From Pseudomonadota bacterium (GTDB taxonomy: Bacteria; Pseudomonadota; Alphaproteobacteria; Rhizobiales; Methylopilaceae), in NCBI GenBank assembly GCA_023388965.1, contig JAEWFF010000067.1, positions 1 through 64,000 on the forward strand: DNA of 64,000 nt. The letters run 5' to 3'. Position 1 is the first letter of the stretch. Each line of letters begins with the position of its first letter. A model generated the notes under the pieces. The model saw only the letters and a program-made list of their open reading frames with translations. It was not told the DNA's origin and did no database searches. Shown piece after piece: positions 35,539 to 44,742 of this stretch. The position numbers were made by a program, and so were the translations under genes.

Positions 35539-37053
35539 ATGAACAGCAAAGAGGTCCGGGCGCACCGGCTGACGCTCCCCGACGAGGCGGCCACGGCGCG
35601 CCTTGCGGCCGCGCTCGCGCCCATGTTCATGCCGGGCGACCTGATCACGCTTGCCGGCGATCTCGGCTCGGGCAAGACCACCTTCGTCCGCCATGTCGTG
35701 CGCCAGCTTGCCGGCAATCCGCAGATGGACGTGCCGAGCCCGACCTTCAGCCTGATGCAGCTCTATGACACGCCGCGTGGACAGGTCGTTCATGCCGATC
35801 TCTACCGTCTCGGCGGACCGGCCGATCTCGCCGAGATCGGCTGGGACGAGATCGGCGACCGCGCGATCCTTCTGGTCGAATGGCCGGACCGCGCAGGCGA
35901 GGATTTGTCCGGCGCGCGTCTCGAACTGCGCTTCGAGCTCGATCTGCACAATCCGGCCAGCCGCGACGTCACGATCTATCCGCGCGGAAACTGGCCGGCG
36001 CGCATTTCGCGCGCGCTTCAGATCGCGGGCTTTCTCGACAAGGTCGGCTGGGCCGGCGCGCGCCGCGAATATCTGCAGGGCGATGCCAGTTCACGCCGCT
36101 ATGAGCGGCTACTCGACCGCGGCCGCAGCGCGATCCTGATGGATTCGCCGCGCCGTCCGGACGGCGCCCCGATTCGCGACGGCAAGCCGTACAGCCAGAT
36201 CGCGCATCTGGCCGAGGATGTGCTGCCCTTTGCCGCGATCTCGCTCGCCCTGCGCGCGCAGCATTTCTCCGCGCCGGACATCCTGGCGGCCGATATCGAT
36301 CGCGGTTTCCTGCTCATTGAGGATTTCGGCGCTGAGACGGTGATCGAGAACGGCGCATGGGTGCCCGAGCGGATGCGCGTGGCGACCGATGTGCTGATCG
36401 AACTGCACGGGCGCGACCTGCCGCAGGAAATCGCGCTCGAAAGCGGATCGTACAGACTTCCGCTCTACGATCTGGAGGCGCTTCTGATCGAGGTCGAGCT
36501 TCTGCTCGACTGGTATCTGCCGCATATGAGGAAGAGCCCGGGCGCGGGCCAGCGCGAGGACTTCATCGCCGCGTGGCGCGAAATCCTTACGCCGGTGGCC
36601 GAGGCGCACTCTACCTGGGTGCTGCGCGATTATCATTCGCCGAATCTGATGTGGCTCCCGCAGCGCGAGAACATACGGCGCATCGGCCTGCTCGATTTTC
36701 AGGACGCGGCCATCGGCCATGCGGCCTACGATGTCGTCTCGCTGTTGCAGGATGCGCGTATCGACGTGCCGGAATCCGTCGAGATGCAGTTCCTCACGCA
36801 TTATGTCACCGGGCGGCGCGCCGCCGATCCGGATTTCCGGCCGCTCGATTTCGCGGCGGCCTATGCCGTTCTGGGCGCGCAGCGCGCGACGAAGATACTC
36901 GGCATTTTCGTGCGGCTTGCGGTGCGTGACGGCAAGCAGAATTACCTGAAGCACATACCCCGTCTGATCGGCTATCTGGACCGCGATCTCGCCCATCCGG
37001 CGCTTGCGCCGTTGCGCAACTGGTATCTGGCCGCATTCGGGGGCCGTTCGTGA
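35539..37053 (+). CDS. TsaE-AmgK fusion protein
   Basis: 504 residues, two enzymes in one. Residues 1-150 are TsaE, the ATPase of the tRNA t6A37 threonylcarbamoylation complex, with P-loop AGDLGSGKTTFVR (about 39-51) and PSPTFSLMQLY. From about 165 on is an aminoglycoside-phosphotransferase-fold sugar kinase like AmgK (MurNAc/GlcNAc anomeric kinase): GDASSRRYERL, catalytic LRDYHSPNLMW and metal-binding LLDFQDAAIG. The next gene encodes a MurU-like uridylyltransferase, AmgK's partner. The fusion is known in some Hyphomicrobiales. Starts four bases after divL. Confidence 0.9.
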   Translation: MNSKEVRAHRLTLPDEAATARLAAALAPMFMPGDLITLAGDLGSGKTTFVRHVVRQLAGNPQMDVPSPTFSLMQLYDTPRGQVVHADLYRLGGPADLAEIGWDEIGDRAILLVEWPDRAGEDLSGARLELRFELDLHNPASRDVTIYPRGNWPARISRALQIAGFLDKVGWAGARREYLQGDASSRRYERLLDRGRSAILMDSPRRPDGAPIRDGKPYSQIAHLAEDVLPFAAISLALRAQHFSAPDILAADIDRGFLLIEDFGAETVIENGAWVPERMRVATDVLIELHGRDLPQEIALESGSYRLPLYDLEALLIEVELLLDWYLPHMRKSPGAGQREDFIAAWREILTPVAEAHSTWVLRDYHSPNLMWLPQRENIRRIGLLDFQDAAIGHAAYDVVSLLQDARIDVPESVEMQFLTHYVTGRRAADPDFRPLDFAAAYAVLGAQRATKILGIFVRLAVRDGKQNYLKHIPRLIGYLDRDLAHPALAPLRNWYLAAFGGRS

Positions 37054-37772
37054 GTGCGTCCATACGCCATGCAATGGTGCTGGCGGCGGGGCTCGGCACG
37101 CGGATGCGACCGCTCACCGATTCTCTGCCGAAGCCGCTCGTCGAGGTCGCCGGCCGGCCGCTGATCGACCATGTGCTCGACCGGCTTCAGGACGCAGGAG
37201 TCGAGGAGGCGGTGGTGAATGTGCATCACCATGCGGATCGCCTCGAGGCGCATCTGAAGGCACGGCCGGTGCCGCGCATCGCGATCTCGGACGAGCGCGG
37301 CGCACTGATGGATTCGGGCGGCGGCGCGAAGAAGGCTCTGCCGCATCTCGGTTCGGGGCCGTTCTTCATCGTCAATGCCGATACGATCTGGATCGAGGGT
37401 TCCAGGCCCGCGCTCGGCGCGCTCGCCGCCGCGTTCGATCCCGCGCGCATGGACATTCTGCTTCTTCTGGCCGCGACCGCGAAAAGCACGGGTTACGATG
37501 GGCACGGAGATTTCTCTGCCGCGCCGGACGGGCGTCTGACCCGGCGCACCGAGGGGGAGGTGACGCCCTTCGTCTATGCCGGGGCCGGCGTAATGACGTC
37601 GGATATGTTCCGGAACACGCCGGAAGGCCCGTTCTCGCTCAATCTCCTGTTCGACCGTGCCATCGCGTCCGGGCGTCTCTACGGGATGCGGCTGGACGGG
37701 CTATGGATGCATGTCGGTACGCCCGGAGCCATAGCCGAGGCGGAGGCCTGTTATGTCCGAAGCACGGCCTGA
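37050..37772 (+). CDS. murU: MurU-like nucleotidyltransferase
   Basis: 240-residue sugar-1-phosphate uridylyltransferase. The signature VLAAGLGTRMRPLTDSLPKP (about 10-29) and the metal-binding VNADTIW (about 108-114) are clear. After AmgK in a coupled order (GTGA overlap with the fusion gene) it is most likely MurU, making UDP-MurNAc from MurNAc-1-phosphate in cell-wall recycling that bypasses MurA. The 3' end overlaps addB by 20 bases. Confidence 0.88.
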   Translation: MSASIRHAMVLAAGLGTRMRPLTDSLPKPLVEVAGRPLIDHVLDRLQDAGVEEAVVNVHHHADRLEAHLKARPVPRIAISDERGALMDSGGGAKKALPHLGSGPFFIVNADTIWIEGSRPALGALAAAFDPARMDILLLLAATAKSTGYDGHGDFSAAPDGRLTRRTEGEVTPFVYAGAGVMTSDMFRNTPEGPFSLNLLFDRAIASGRLYGMRLDGLWMHVGTPGAIAEAEACYVRSTA

Positions 37773-40700
37773 GCGGCGCCCCAATCTTCTCAGCGTTCCG
37801 GCCGGCGTGCCGTTTCTCGACGCTCTTGCCGAGGCTTTGCTCGACGGCGGCCTCATCCGCGGGCTGAAGCCGCTGCGCGGCGATCCGTTCGCGCTGGCCG
37901 ATGTACGCATCTTCCTGCCGACACGGCGCGCCGAAGCGGCCTTGCGCGAGATCATCGCCGCGAAGCTCGGCGGCGCGGCCCTGATGCCGCGTATCCTTCC
38001 GCTCGGCAAGGACGACGATGACGACGATCCGTTCGCGAGCGATCCCGTTCCCGGCGAGGATGTACGCATCCTGTCCGAAACGCGGCGGCGGCTCGTCCTC
38101 GCGGATTTCATTCGCGACTGGGCGAAGATCATCGCGCGCGCGATCGACAGCGGGCCGGATGAGGCCGACCTGATTTCGACATTGCCTGCCGAAGCGGTTT
38201 CGCTTGCAATCGCGCTCGGGGGGCTGATCGACAGTTTCGAGACCGAGGGCTCGGATTGGACCAAGCTCGCGAAACTCGTGCCCCCGGAGCACGACGAAAT
38301 CTGGAAACTGACGACGGGGTTTCTCAATGTCGCGGCGGAGCGCTGGCCGCAATTTCTGAAAGAGGAGGAGTTGGTCGGCCCGGCCGCGCTCTCCAATGCG
38401 CGGCTGCGCGCGCTCGCCGCGCGGCTCGAGAAGGAACAGCCCGTGACGCCCGTCATCATCGCGGGCTCGACCGGCTCGAACCCCGCGACGGCGGAACTGA
38501 TGAATGTCGTCTCGCGTCTGCCCAATGGCGCGGTCGTATTGCATGGCCTCGATGTGGTTACGGACGATGAGGCCTGGGAGGCGATCGGCGGCGACGAGAT
38601 GGCCGCGCAAAGCTGGACGCATCCGCAATTCTTCTTCCACCGTCTTCTGCGGCGCTTGAACATACAGCGCGGCGAGATCGGTCTCCTCGGCAAGGACGAC
38701 AATACGCGCACCGCGCGCCGCAGGCTCGCCTCCGCCGCGCTGCTGCCGTCCGATCTGACAGACCGCTGGCGCGACGAGAAGATCGATCCGCGCGCGCTTG
38801 ACGGCGTCAGTGTCGTGACGGCCGCGAACGAGCGCGAGGAGGCGCTGGCCATCGCCATCATTCTGCGCGAAGCGCTGGATGTACCGGAGCGCACGGCGGC
38901 GCTGATTACGCCGGACCGTGCCCTGGCGCGCCGGGTTGCCGCCGAGATGAAGCGCTGGGACATCGAGGTCGAGGATTCGGCCGGCCTGCCGCTCGCCGAT
39001 ACCGGTGCGGGCCGCCTCGCGCGTCTTGTCGCCGAAGCGGCGGCGGCCGATCTGGCGCCCGAGAATCTGATCGCGCTTCTGCGCCATCCCGAAGCGCGGT
39101 TCGGTATGGACGAGAATTACCGGCGCGCGGTCGATGCGCTGGAGATCGTGGTTCTGCGTGGCCCCGCGCCGCCGCCGGGCGCAGATGGACTTCTGACCAA
39201 GTTCACGCTGGAAAAATCGGCTTCGTCCGCCGAAAGGCGGTTCTGGCACCGGGCCAAAGCCGCTTTGCGCGACGAGGACTGGGCGGCTGCGAAAGTTCTG
39301 ATCTCGGCGGTACGGACGGCGCTCGATCCCCTGTGCGCCTATGGGCGTATTGCGGCGGATGCGCCGCTCGCCGATCTGTGCGCCGCCCATCGACATGCGC
39401 TCCAAGCCGCGCGGATGGGCGCGCCCGCAAGCCGCGATCACGACGAGCTTGTCGCGGTATTCACGGAGATCGCGGAAAGTGCGTCCGGACTCGCGCTGCG
39501 GCTGAGCGATTATCCGCCTGTGTTCAGGACGCTGCTGCGCGACCGCAAGGCAAGGCAGCGGCCCCCGAGCCACAAGCGCCTCAAGATTCTCGGAACGCTG
39601 GAAGCGCGTCTTCTTGGCTTCGACCTTACCGTGCTCGGCGGCCTGAACGAGAATGCCTGGCCGGCGCAGACGGAAAACGATCCGTTCCTCTCGCGCCCAA
39701 TGCGCGCCGCGCTTGGCCTGCCGCCGCCGGAATGGCGCACCGGCCTGTCCGCGCACGATTTCGAACAGGCGCTCGGCGGGCGCGAGGTCGTATTGACGCG
39801 TGCCCAGAAGGCCGGCGGGGCGCCGTCCGTTGCCGCGCGTTGGCTGCAGCGGCTGGAGGCGGTGGCAGGTACCGACCTCTGGAACGCAGCAGCGGAACGG
39901 GGCGGATATTACACCCGCCTTGCGGCGCGTCTCGATGCCTCGGAGGAGAAGCCGCCTCGCCTCAGCGGGCCGCTGCCGCGCCCGCCGCGCGATCTGCGGC
40001 CGGATCGGCTATCGGTCACCGAGATCGAGACGCTGATCCGCGATCCATACGCGATCTATGCGCGCCACGTTCTCGAACTGCAGCCGATGCCGGCGGCGAA
40101 CGAAGTGCCCGAGGCGTCCGACCGGGGCACGATCATTCACGCGGCTCTCGCCGAGTTCATGCAGCATCACGATGCGGCGGCTTCTGATGCGGAAGCGGTG
40201 CTGCTCGATATAGGCCGCACGGCGTTCCGCCCCTATTGGGATTTCCCGGATGTGCGTGCGCTGTGGTGGCCTCGTTTCGAGCGTATCGCGCGCTGGTTTG
40301 TCGGCTGGCAGCGTGAACGGTCCGCGTCGGCACACAAAACTTTCACTGAAATACGCGGCCAGCTTCAGTGGACCACGGCGGCGGGGCGTCCCTTTACGCT
40401 TTCCGGGCGCGCCGACCGGATCGATTTGCTCGCGAACGGCTATTCGGTGATCGATTACAAGACCGGTTCGCCGCCGTCCGACAAGCAGGTCCGGTCCGGC
40501 TTCGCGCCGCAGCTTCCTCTGGAGGCGGCCATTCTAGCGAGCGGCGGGTTTGTCGATATCGAAAGGGGCGAGACCGTCGAATTCATGTATGTGCGTCTTG
40601 CCGGAAAAGACGAGGGCGGCGAGTGGAAGCGGGTCGGCATGAAGGATGCGCCCGAGCGCGATGTGGCCGAAACCCGGCTCGAAAACCTGAAACGGCTCAT

Positions 40701-40848
40701 CGACGACTATGAGAGCGAGGGCACGCCCTATCGCTCCCACCTGGCTGTCGAGAGCGTGCGCTTTGCCGGCGATTACGATCATCTCGCGCGTCATGCCGAA
40801 TGGTCGGTCGCGCCCGACGCCGGCGAGGAGGAGAGCAGCGATGGCTGA
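37753..40848 (+). CDS. addB: Double-strand break repair protein AddB
   Basis: 1031 residues, alphaproteobacterial AddB. The N-terminal part is a degenerate UvrD-like helicase (VRIFLPTRRAEAALREI; no intact P-loop). FDLTVLGGLNENAWPAQTENDPFLSRPMR is in the centre (about 615-645), and a RecB-family nuclease domain lies at the C-terminus with GYSVIDYKTGSPPSDKQ (about 895-912). It works with AddA to resect DNA ends for RecA. Its start lies inside murU and its stop overlaps the addA ATG region by eight bases. Confidence 0.95.
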   Translation: MSEARPERRPNLLSVPAGVPFLDALAEALLDGGLIRGLKPLRGDPFALADVRIFLPTRRAEAALREIIAAKLGGAALMPRILPLGKDDDDDDPFASDPVPGEDVRILSETRRRLVLADFIRDWAKIIARAIDSGPDEADLISTLPAEAVSLAIALGGLIDSFETEGSDWTKLAKLVPPEHDEIWKLTTGFLNVAAERWPQFLKEEELVGPAALSNARLRALAARLEKEQPVTPVIIAGSTGSNPATAELMNVVSRLPNGAVVLHGLDVVTDDEAWEAIGGDEMAAQSWTHPQFFFHRLLRRLNIQRGEIGLLGKDDNTRTARRRLASAALLPSDLTDRWRDEKIDPRALDGVSVVTAANEREEALAIAIILREALDVPERTAALITPDRALARRVAAEMKRWDIEVEDSAGLPLADTGAGRLARLVAEAAAADLAPENLIALLRHPEARFGMDENYRRAVDALEIVVLRGPAPPPGADGLLTKFTLEKSASSAERRFWHRAKAALRDEDWAAAKVLISAVRTALDPLCAYGRIAADAPLADLCAAHRHALQAARMGAPASRDHDELVAVFTEIAESASGLALRLSDYPPVFRTLLRDRKARQRPPSHKRLKILGTLEARLLGFDLTVLGGLNENAWPAQTENDPFLSRPMRAALGLPPPEWRTGLSAHDFEQALGGREVVLTRAQKAGGAPSVAARWLQRLEAVAGTDLWNAAAERGGYYTRLAARLDASEEKPPRLSGPLPRPPRDLRPDRLSVTEIETLIRDPYAIYARHVLELQPMPAANEVPEASDRGTIIHAALAEFMQHHDAAASDAEAVLLDIGRTAFRPYWDFPDVRALWWPRFERIARWFVGWQRERSASAHKTFTEIRGQLQWTTAAGRPFTLSGRADRIDLLANGYSVIDYKTGSPPSDKQVRSGFAPQLPLEAAILASGGFVDIERGETVEFMYVRLAGKDEGGEWKRVGMKDAPERDVAETRLENLKRLIDDYESEGTPYRSHLAVESVRFAGDYDHLARHAEWSVAPDAGEEESSDG

Positions 40849-43800
40849 TCTTTTCCCGAGCGAAGCTACGAGGCAGAGCCAGAGCCGCGCCGCCGATCCT
40901 TCGGCCTCGGCCTGGGTGTCGGCCAATGCGGGTTCCGGCAAGACCTATGTGCTGGCCAATCGCGTCATGCGGCTTCTGCTTTCGGGCGTCGCGCCGTCGC
41001 GCATTCTGTGCCTCACATTTACACGCGCGGCGGCAGCGCATATGTCGAACACCGTTTTCCGGCGCCTCAGCGTATGGGCGACCCTGCCGGATGACGAGCT
41101 GGCAAAAGCGTTGGCCGATATCGGCGAGGCGCCGGATGCGGCGCTGTTGCGCCGCGCGCGCAAATTGTTCGCCCGCGCGCTGGATACGCCCGGCGGGCTG
41201 AAGGTCATGACCATACATGCCTTCTGCGAACGCTTGCTGCATCAGTTTCCGTTCGAGGCGCGCGTTGCCGCCGCCTTTACCGTCCTGGAAGACCGGCAGC
41301 GGGCGGAACTCGTCGCCGAAGCGCGCAATCGCGTTCTGATGCGCGCTTCCGCTGATGATGCCGGTGCGCTTGGCCAAGCGCTTGCGGCATTGCTGGGAGA
41401 GACGAGCGACGGTGTGATGCTGCGCGCGTTGGACGATGTGCTCAAGCGCGGTGAACAGCTCGACGCGCTGATGCGGCCGGGCGGCGCGGATGCGCGCGCG
41501 CGCGTCGAGGGTCGAATCCGCAGACAACTCGGTGTCGGGCAGGGAGAGACGGTTGCGGCACTCGATGCCGAGATTTTGGAAAGCGGTATTCCCGAAGCGC
41601 GCTGGCGCGATTTTTCCGATTGGTTGCGGTCCGGCACGGCGAACGATCACAAGCTTGCCGATTGTCTGGACGGTGCAGCGGCACAGGCCGACATCGCCAC
41701 GCGTCGCGATCTTTATCGCGGTCTGTGCCTGACCAAGGAGTTGAAGCCGCGCTCCGACAAACAGTTCGTCACGAAAGCGCTGCGTGACAGACGGCCCGAT
41801 CTTTTCGAGGAACTGCTGCGGGAGCGCGAACGTCTCGCCGCCCTCGTCGAGCGGCGCCGCGCGGCGGCTTCTGCCGAGCGCAGCATGGCTCTGCTGATTG
41901 TTGCGGACGCAGTCTGGCAATCCTATCGCGCCGAGAAGGCGCGGCGCGGCGTGCTCGACTTCGCCGATCTCATTTCCGCGACACAGACCCTTCTCGACAA
42001 TGCCGGCGCGGCATGGGTGCATTACAAGCTCGATCAGGGTGTGGACCATGTTCTGGTCGATGAGGCGCAGGACACTTCGCCCGGCCAGTGGGAAATCGTC
42101 GAGCGGCTGACCGCCGAGTTCACGGCGGGGGAGGGCGCACGCGATGCCGTGCGTACCGTGTTCGCGGTCGGCGACGAGAAACAGTCCATTTTCGGCTTTC
42201 AGGGCGCCGCGCCGGAAATGTTTGCCGAGATACGTCTGCGTTATGAGCGCCGTCATGCGGCCTCGGGACAGCTTTTCTACAGGGAGCCGCTGCAGCAGAG
42301 CTTCCGCACCGCGCGCGATGTATTGGCGGTCGTGGATGCGGTGTTTGCGCAGGCCGATGCACGGCGCGGCCTGCAATCGGACGATATCGAGACGGTGCAT
42401 ACGACGGCGCGCGGGGATGCTCCGGGCGAGGTGCAGATCTGGCCGCTTCTGGAGCCGGATGCGGCGGAGGACGAGGAAAAGCCCTGGTTCGTGCCGCTCG
42501 ATGCCGTTCCGGAAAAAAGCCCGCTGATGCGCAATGCCGAGCGCATTGCCGATGCGGTGAAGGGCTGGATCGAGGGTCGCGATGCGCTCGGTCCCTGCGC
42601 GCCCGTGCCCGAAGGCGGCATCCTCGTTCTCGTGCGCAATCGCGGTCCTCTGTTCGAGGCCATTCTGCGCGAACTCAAGGCGCGCGATGTGCGCGTCGCC
42701 GGCGCCGACCGGCTCGATGTCGGCAAGCACATCGCAACGCTCGATCTTCTGGCGCTGGCCGATTGCCTGCTTCTGCCCGGCGACGATCTCGCGCTCGCAT
42801 GCGTGCTCAAAAGTCCGCTGTTCGATTTCGACGACGACGATCTGATGCGTCTCGCGCCGCGCCGTAAGGGCAGTCTGCGCCGCGCGCTGCGCGAATCCGA
42901 AATCGGCAAGGACCGCGCCGCGCACGATCTGCTGAACGAGCTTGCACGCGAGGCGGTACGCCTGCGTCCGTTCGATTTCTATGCCGCGCTGCTCGGGGCA
43001 GGCGGCGGACGGCGCGCGTTCCGCGGGCGGCTCGGCGGCGAGGTCGACGATGTGCTCGACGAGTTCCTGCGCCTTGCCATGAGCTTCGGTGAAAGCGAAA
43101 CCGCGACCCTGCCCGGTTTCGTACACTGGATGCGCGCGGCGCCGGCCGAGATCAAGCGCGATCTCGAAACGGGCGGCAGCGAGGTGCGTGTCATGACGGT
43201 GCACGGCGCCAAGGGGCTCGAGGCGAAGCTTGTCGTCCTTGCCGATTTCGGTGCGCCGCGCGGGCCCACTCTGGCTCCATGTATCTACAACATACGGGAT
43301 GCGGAGAAGAATGAAGGCGAGGCCGATCTTCTCCTCTGGTCGCCCCGCAAGAAGGACGATCCGGACGTGCTGCGGCTTGCGCGCGAAGAGGAGATCCGGC
43401 GCGACGAGGCCGAACACCGCCGCCTTCTCTATGTCGCGCTGACGCGGGCGGAGGACCGCCTCGTCATTGCTGGGCATGCGACGAAACGAACAAAGCCCGA
43501 GGGCGCCTGGTACACATTCGCCAGGCAGGCCTTCGGCGATGCCGAGGGCGCGCTGCCGCCGCGCGAGGTGGAGTCGGAAAAGCTCGGCGGCAAAGTGCTG
43601 GTGTTCGGCACGCGCGGCGGGGAAGCGCCGTCCATCGAACCTCCGGCCGAAATTCTGCCGCTGCCCGCTTGGCTGCGCGCGCCCGTATCTCCGGAGCCTC
43701 CTGCGCCCGCGCCGCTCGCCCCCTCGCGTGCGCTCGATCATGTCTTTACGCCCGGTTCGGTCTCCGGGCCGATCCCGGCGAAAGAGCGCGGGGCGCACCT

Positions 43801-44302
43801 GCACCGTCTGCTCGAGGAACTGCCGCGCCGCGATCCGGCGCGCCGCGCGGAAGATGCGCGGCTTTATCTCGCGCGCGTCCTGCCCGATGCGGACGAGGCG
43901 GACCGCGCCTCCCTCGCCGCCGAGGCATTGGCCCTGCTGGAACATCCCGATCTCGCGCCGCTGCTTGCGGCGGAGGGTCGCGCCGAGGTTCCGGTCGCGG
44001 GCGAAATCTCGCTGCCCGGACTTGCGCCGCGCCTCGTCTCGGGCTCGATCGACCGGCTGATCGTCGATCCCGGCCGCGTCCTGATCCTCGATTTCAAGAG
44101 CGACCGCCCGGTGCCGGCTATGCCGCCCGAGGCCTATGTCGCCCAGCTTTCGCTCTATCGCGCACTGATTTCCCGGATTTTTGTGGACAGGCCGGTCGAA
44201 TGCGCGCTGGTGTGGACCGCATCCGCGCGCCTCGATCACATTTCCGCGTCCGCGCTCGATGCCGTTCTGCCCCGCGCGCTCGGCATGGCCGGACTTCCTT
44301 GA
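40841..44302 (+). CDS. addA: Double-strand break repair helicase AddA
   Basis: 1153 residues, UvrD/Rep-superfamily helicase plus nuclease. Walker A is in VSANAGSGKTYVLANR (about 27-42), followed by CLTFTRAAAAHM, DEAQDTSPGQWEI (Walker B, about 407-419), GDEKQSIFGFQGA and the late helicase motif RLLYVALTRAEDRLVIAG. The C-terminal nuclease motif is ILDFKSDRP. With AddB it forms the end-resection complex replacing RecBCD. Confidence 0.96.
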   Translation: MADLFPSEATRQSQSRAADPSASAWVSANAGSGKTYVLANRVMRLLLSGVAPSRILCLTFTRAAAAHMSNTVFRRLSVWATLPDDELAKALADIGEAPDAALLRRARKLFARALDTPGGLKVMTIHAFCERLLHQFPFEARVAAAFTVLEDRQRAELVAEARNRVLMRASADDAGALGQALAALLGETSDGVMLRALDDVLKRGEQLDALMRPGGADARARVEGRIRRQLGVGQGETVAALDAEILESGIPEARWRDFSDWLRSGTANDHKLADCLDGAAAQADIATRRDLYRGLCLTKELKPRSDKQFVTKALRDRRPDLFEELLRERERLAALVERRRAAASAERSMALLIVADAVWQSYRAEKARRGVLDFADLISATQTLLDNAGAAWVHYKLDQGVDHVLVDEAQDTSPGQWEIVERLTAEFTAGEGARDAVRTVFAVGDEKQSIFGFQGAAPEMFAEIRLRYERRHAASGQLFYREPLQQSFRTARDVLAVVDAVFAQADARRGLQSDDIETVHTTARGDAPGEVQIWPLLEPDAAEDEEKPWFVPLDAVPEKSPLMRNAERIADAVKGWIEGRDALGPCAPVPEGGILVLVRNRGPLFEAILRELKARDVRVAGADRLDVGKHIATLDLLALADCLLLPGDDLALACVLKSPLFDFDDDDLMRLAPRRKGSLRRALRESEIGKDRAAHDLLNELAREAVRLRPFDFYAALLGAGGGRRAFRGRLGGEVDDVLDEFLRLAMSFGESETATLPGFVHWMRAAPAEIKRDLETGGSEVRVMTVHGAKGLEAKLVVLADFGAPRGPTLAPCIYNIRDAEKNEGEADLLLWSPRKKDDPDVLRLAREEEIRRDEAEHRRLLYVALTRAEDRLVIAGHATKRTKPEGAWYTFARQAFGDAEGALPPREVESEKLGGKVLVFGTRGGEAPSIEPPAEILPLPAWLRAPVSPEPPAPAPLAPSRALDHVFTPGSVSGPIPAKERGAHLHRLLEELPRRDPARRAEDARLYLARVLPDADEADRASLAAEALALLEHPDLAPLLAAEGRAEVPVAGEISLPGLAPRLVSGSIDRLIVDPGRVLILDFKSDRPVPAMPPEAYVAQLSLYRALISRIFVDRPVECALVWTASARLDHISASALDAVLPRALGMAGLP

Positions 44303-44375
44303 CCCCGGGGAGGCGCGTTCCTACCTTCCGGGCGCATCGCTGAACGATTCCCCGTACAACAAGAACGAGGTCAAT

Positions 44376-44699
44376 ATGACCGGCACCGTGAAAGTCACCG
44401 ATTCCAGCTTCGAGGCGGATGTCCTCAAGTCGGACGTTCCCGTCGTCGTCGATTTCTGGGCGGAATGGTGCGGGCCCTGCCGCATGATCGGCCCCGCGCT
44501 CGAGGAACTGGCCGGCGAATATGGCGACAAGGTCAAGATCGCCAAGGTGAACGTGGACGAGAACCAGCAGATCGCCGCGCAATTCGGCATCCGCTCCATC
44601 CCGGCGCTGATGGTGTTCAAGAACGGCGAGAAGGTGTCCGACATGGTCGGCGCCGCGCCGAAGCCGCGCATCCAGCAATGGATCGACAGCGCGATCTGA
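44376..44699 (+). CDS. trxA: Thioredoxin
   Basis: 107-residue disulfide reductase with active site Trp31-Cys32-Gly-Pro-Cys35 in FWAEWCGPCRM and the cis-Pro in RSIPALMVFKNG. ATG 44376 follows GAACGAGG; upstream codons overlap addA. A strong terminator follows. trxA after addA is the conserved alphaproteobacterial order. Confidence 0.96.
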   Translation: MTGTVKVTDSSFEADVLKSDVPVVVDFWAEWCGPCRMIGPALEELAGEYGDKVKIAKVNVDENQQIAAQFGIRSIPALMVFKNGEKVSDMVGAAPKPRIQQWIDSAI

Positions 44700-44715
44700 G
44701 CGCAGACGGATAAAG

Positions 44716-44742
44716 AAAAGGCCCGCTTCGCGCGGGCCTTTT
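44716..44742. terminator. Bidirectional terminator trxA/folC
   Basis: Perfect 11-bp stem AAAAGGCCCGC/GCGGGCCTTTT with loop TTCGC between the convergent trxA and folC. Confidence 0.9.
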
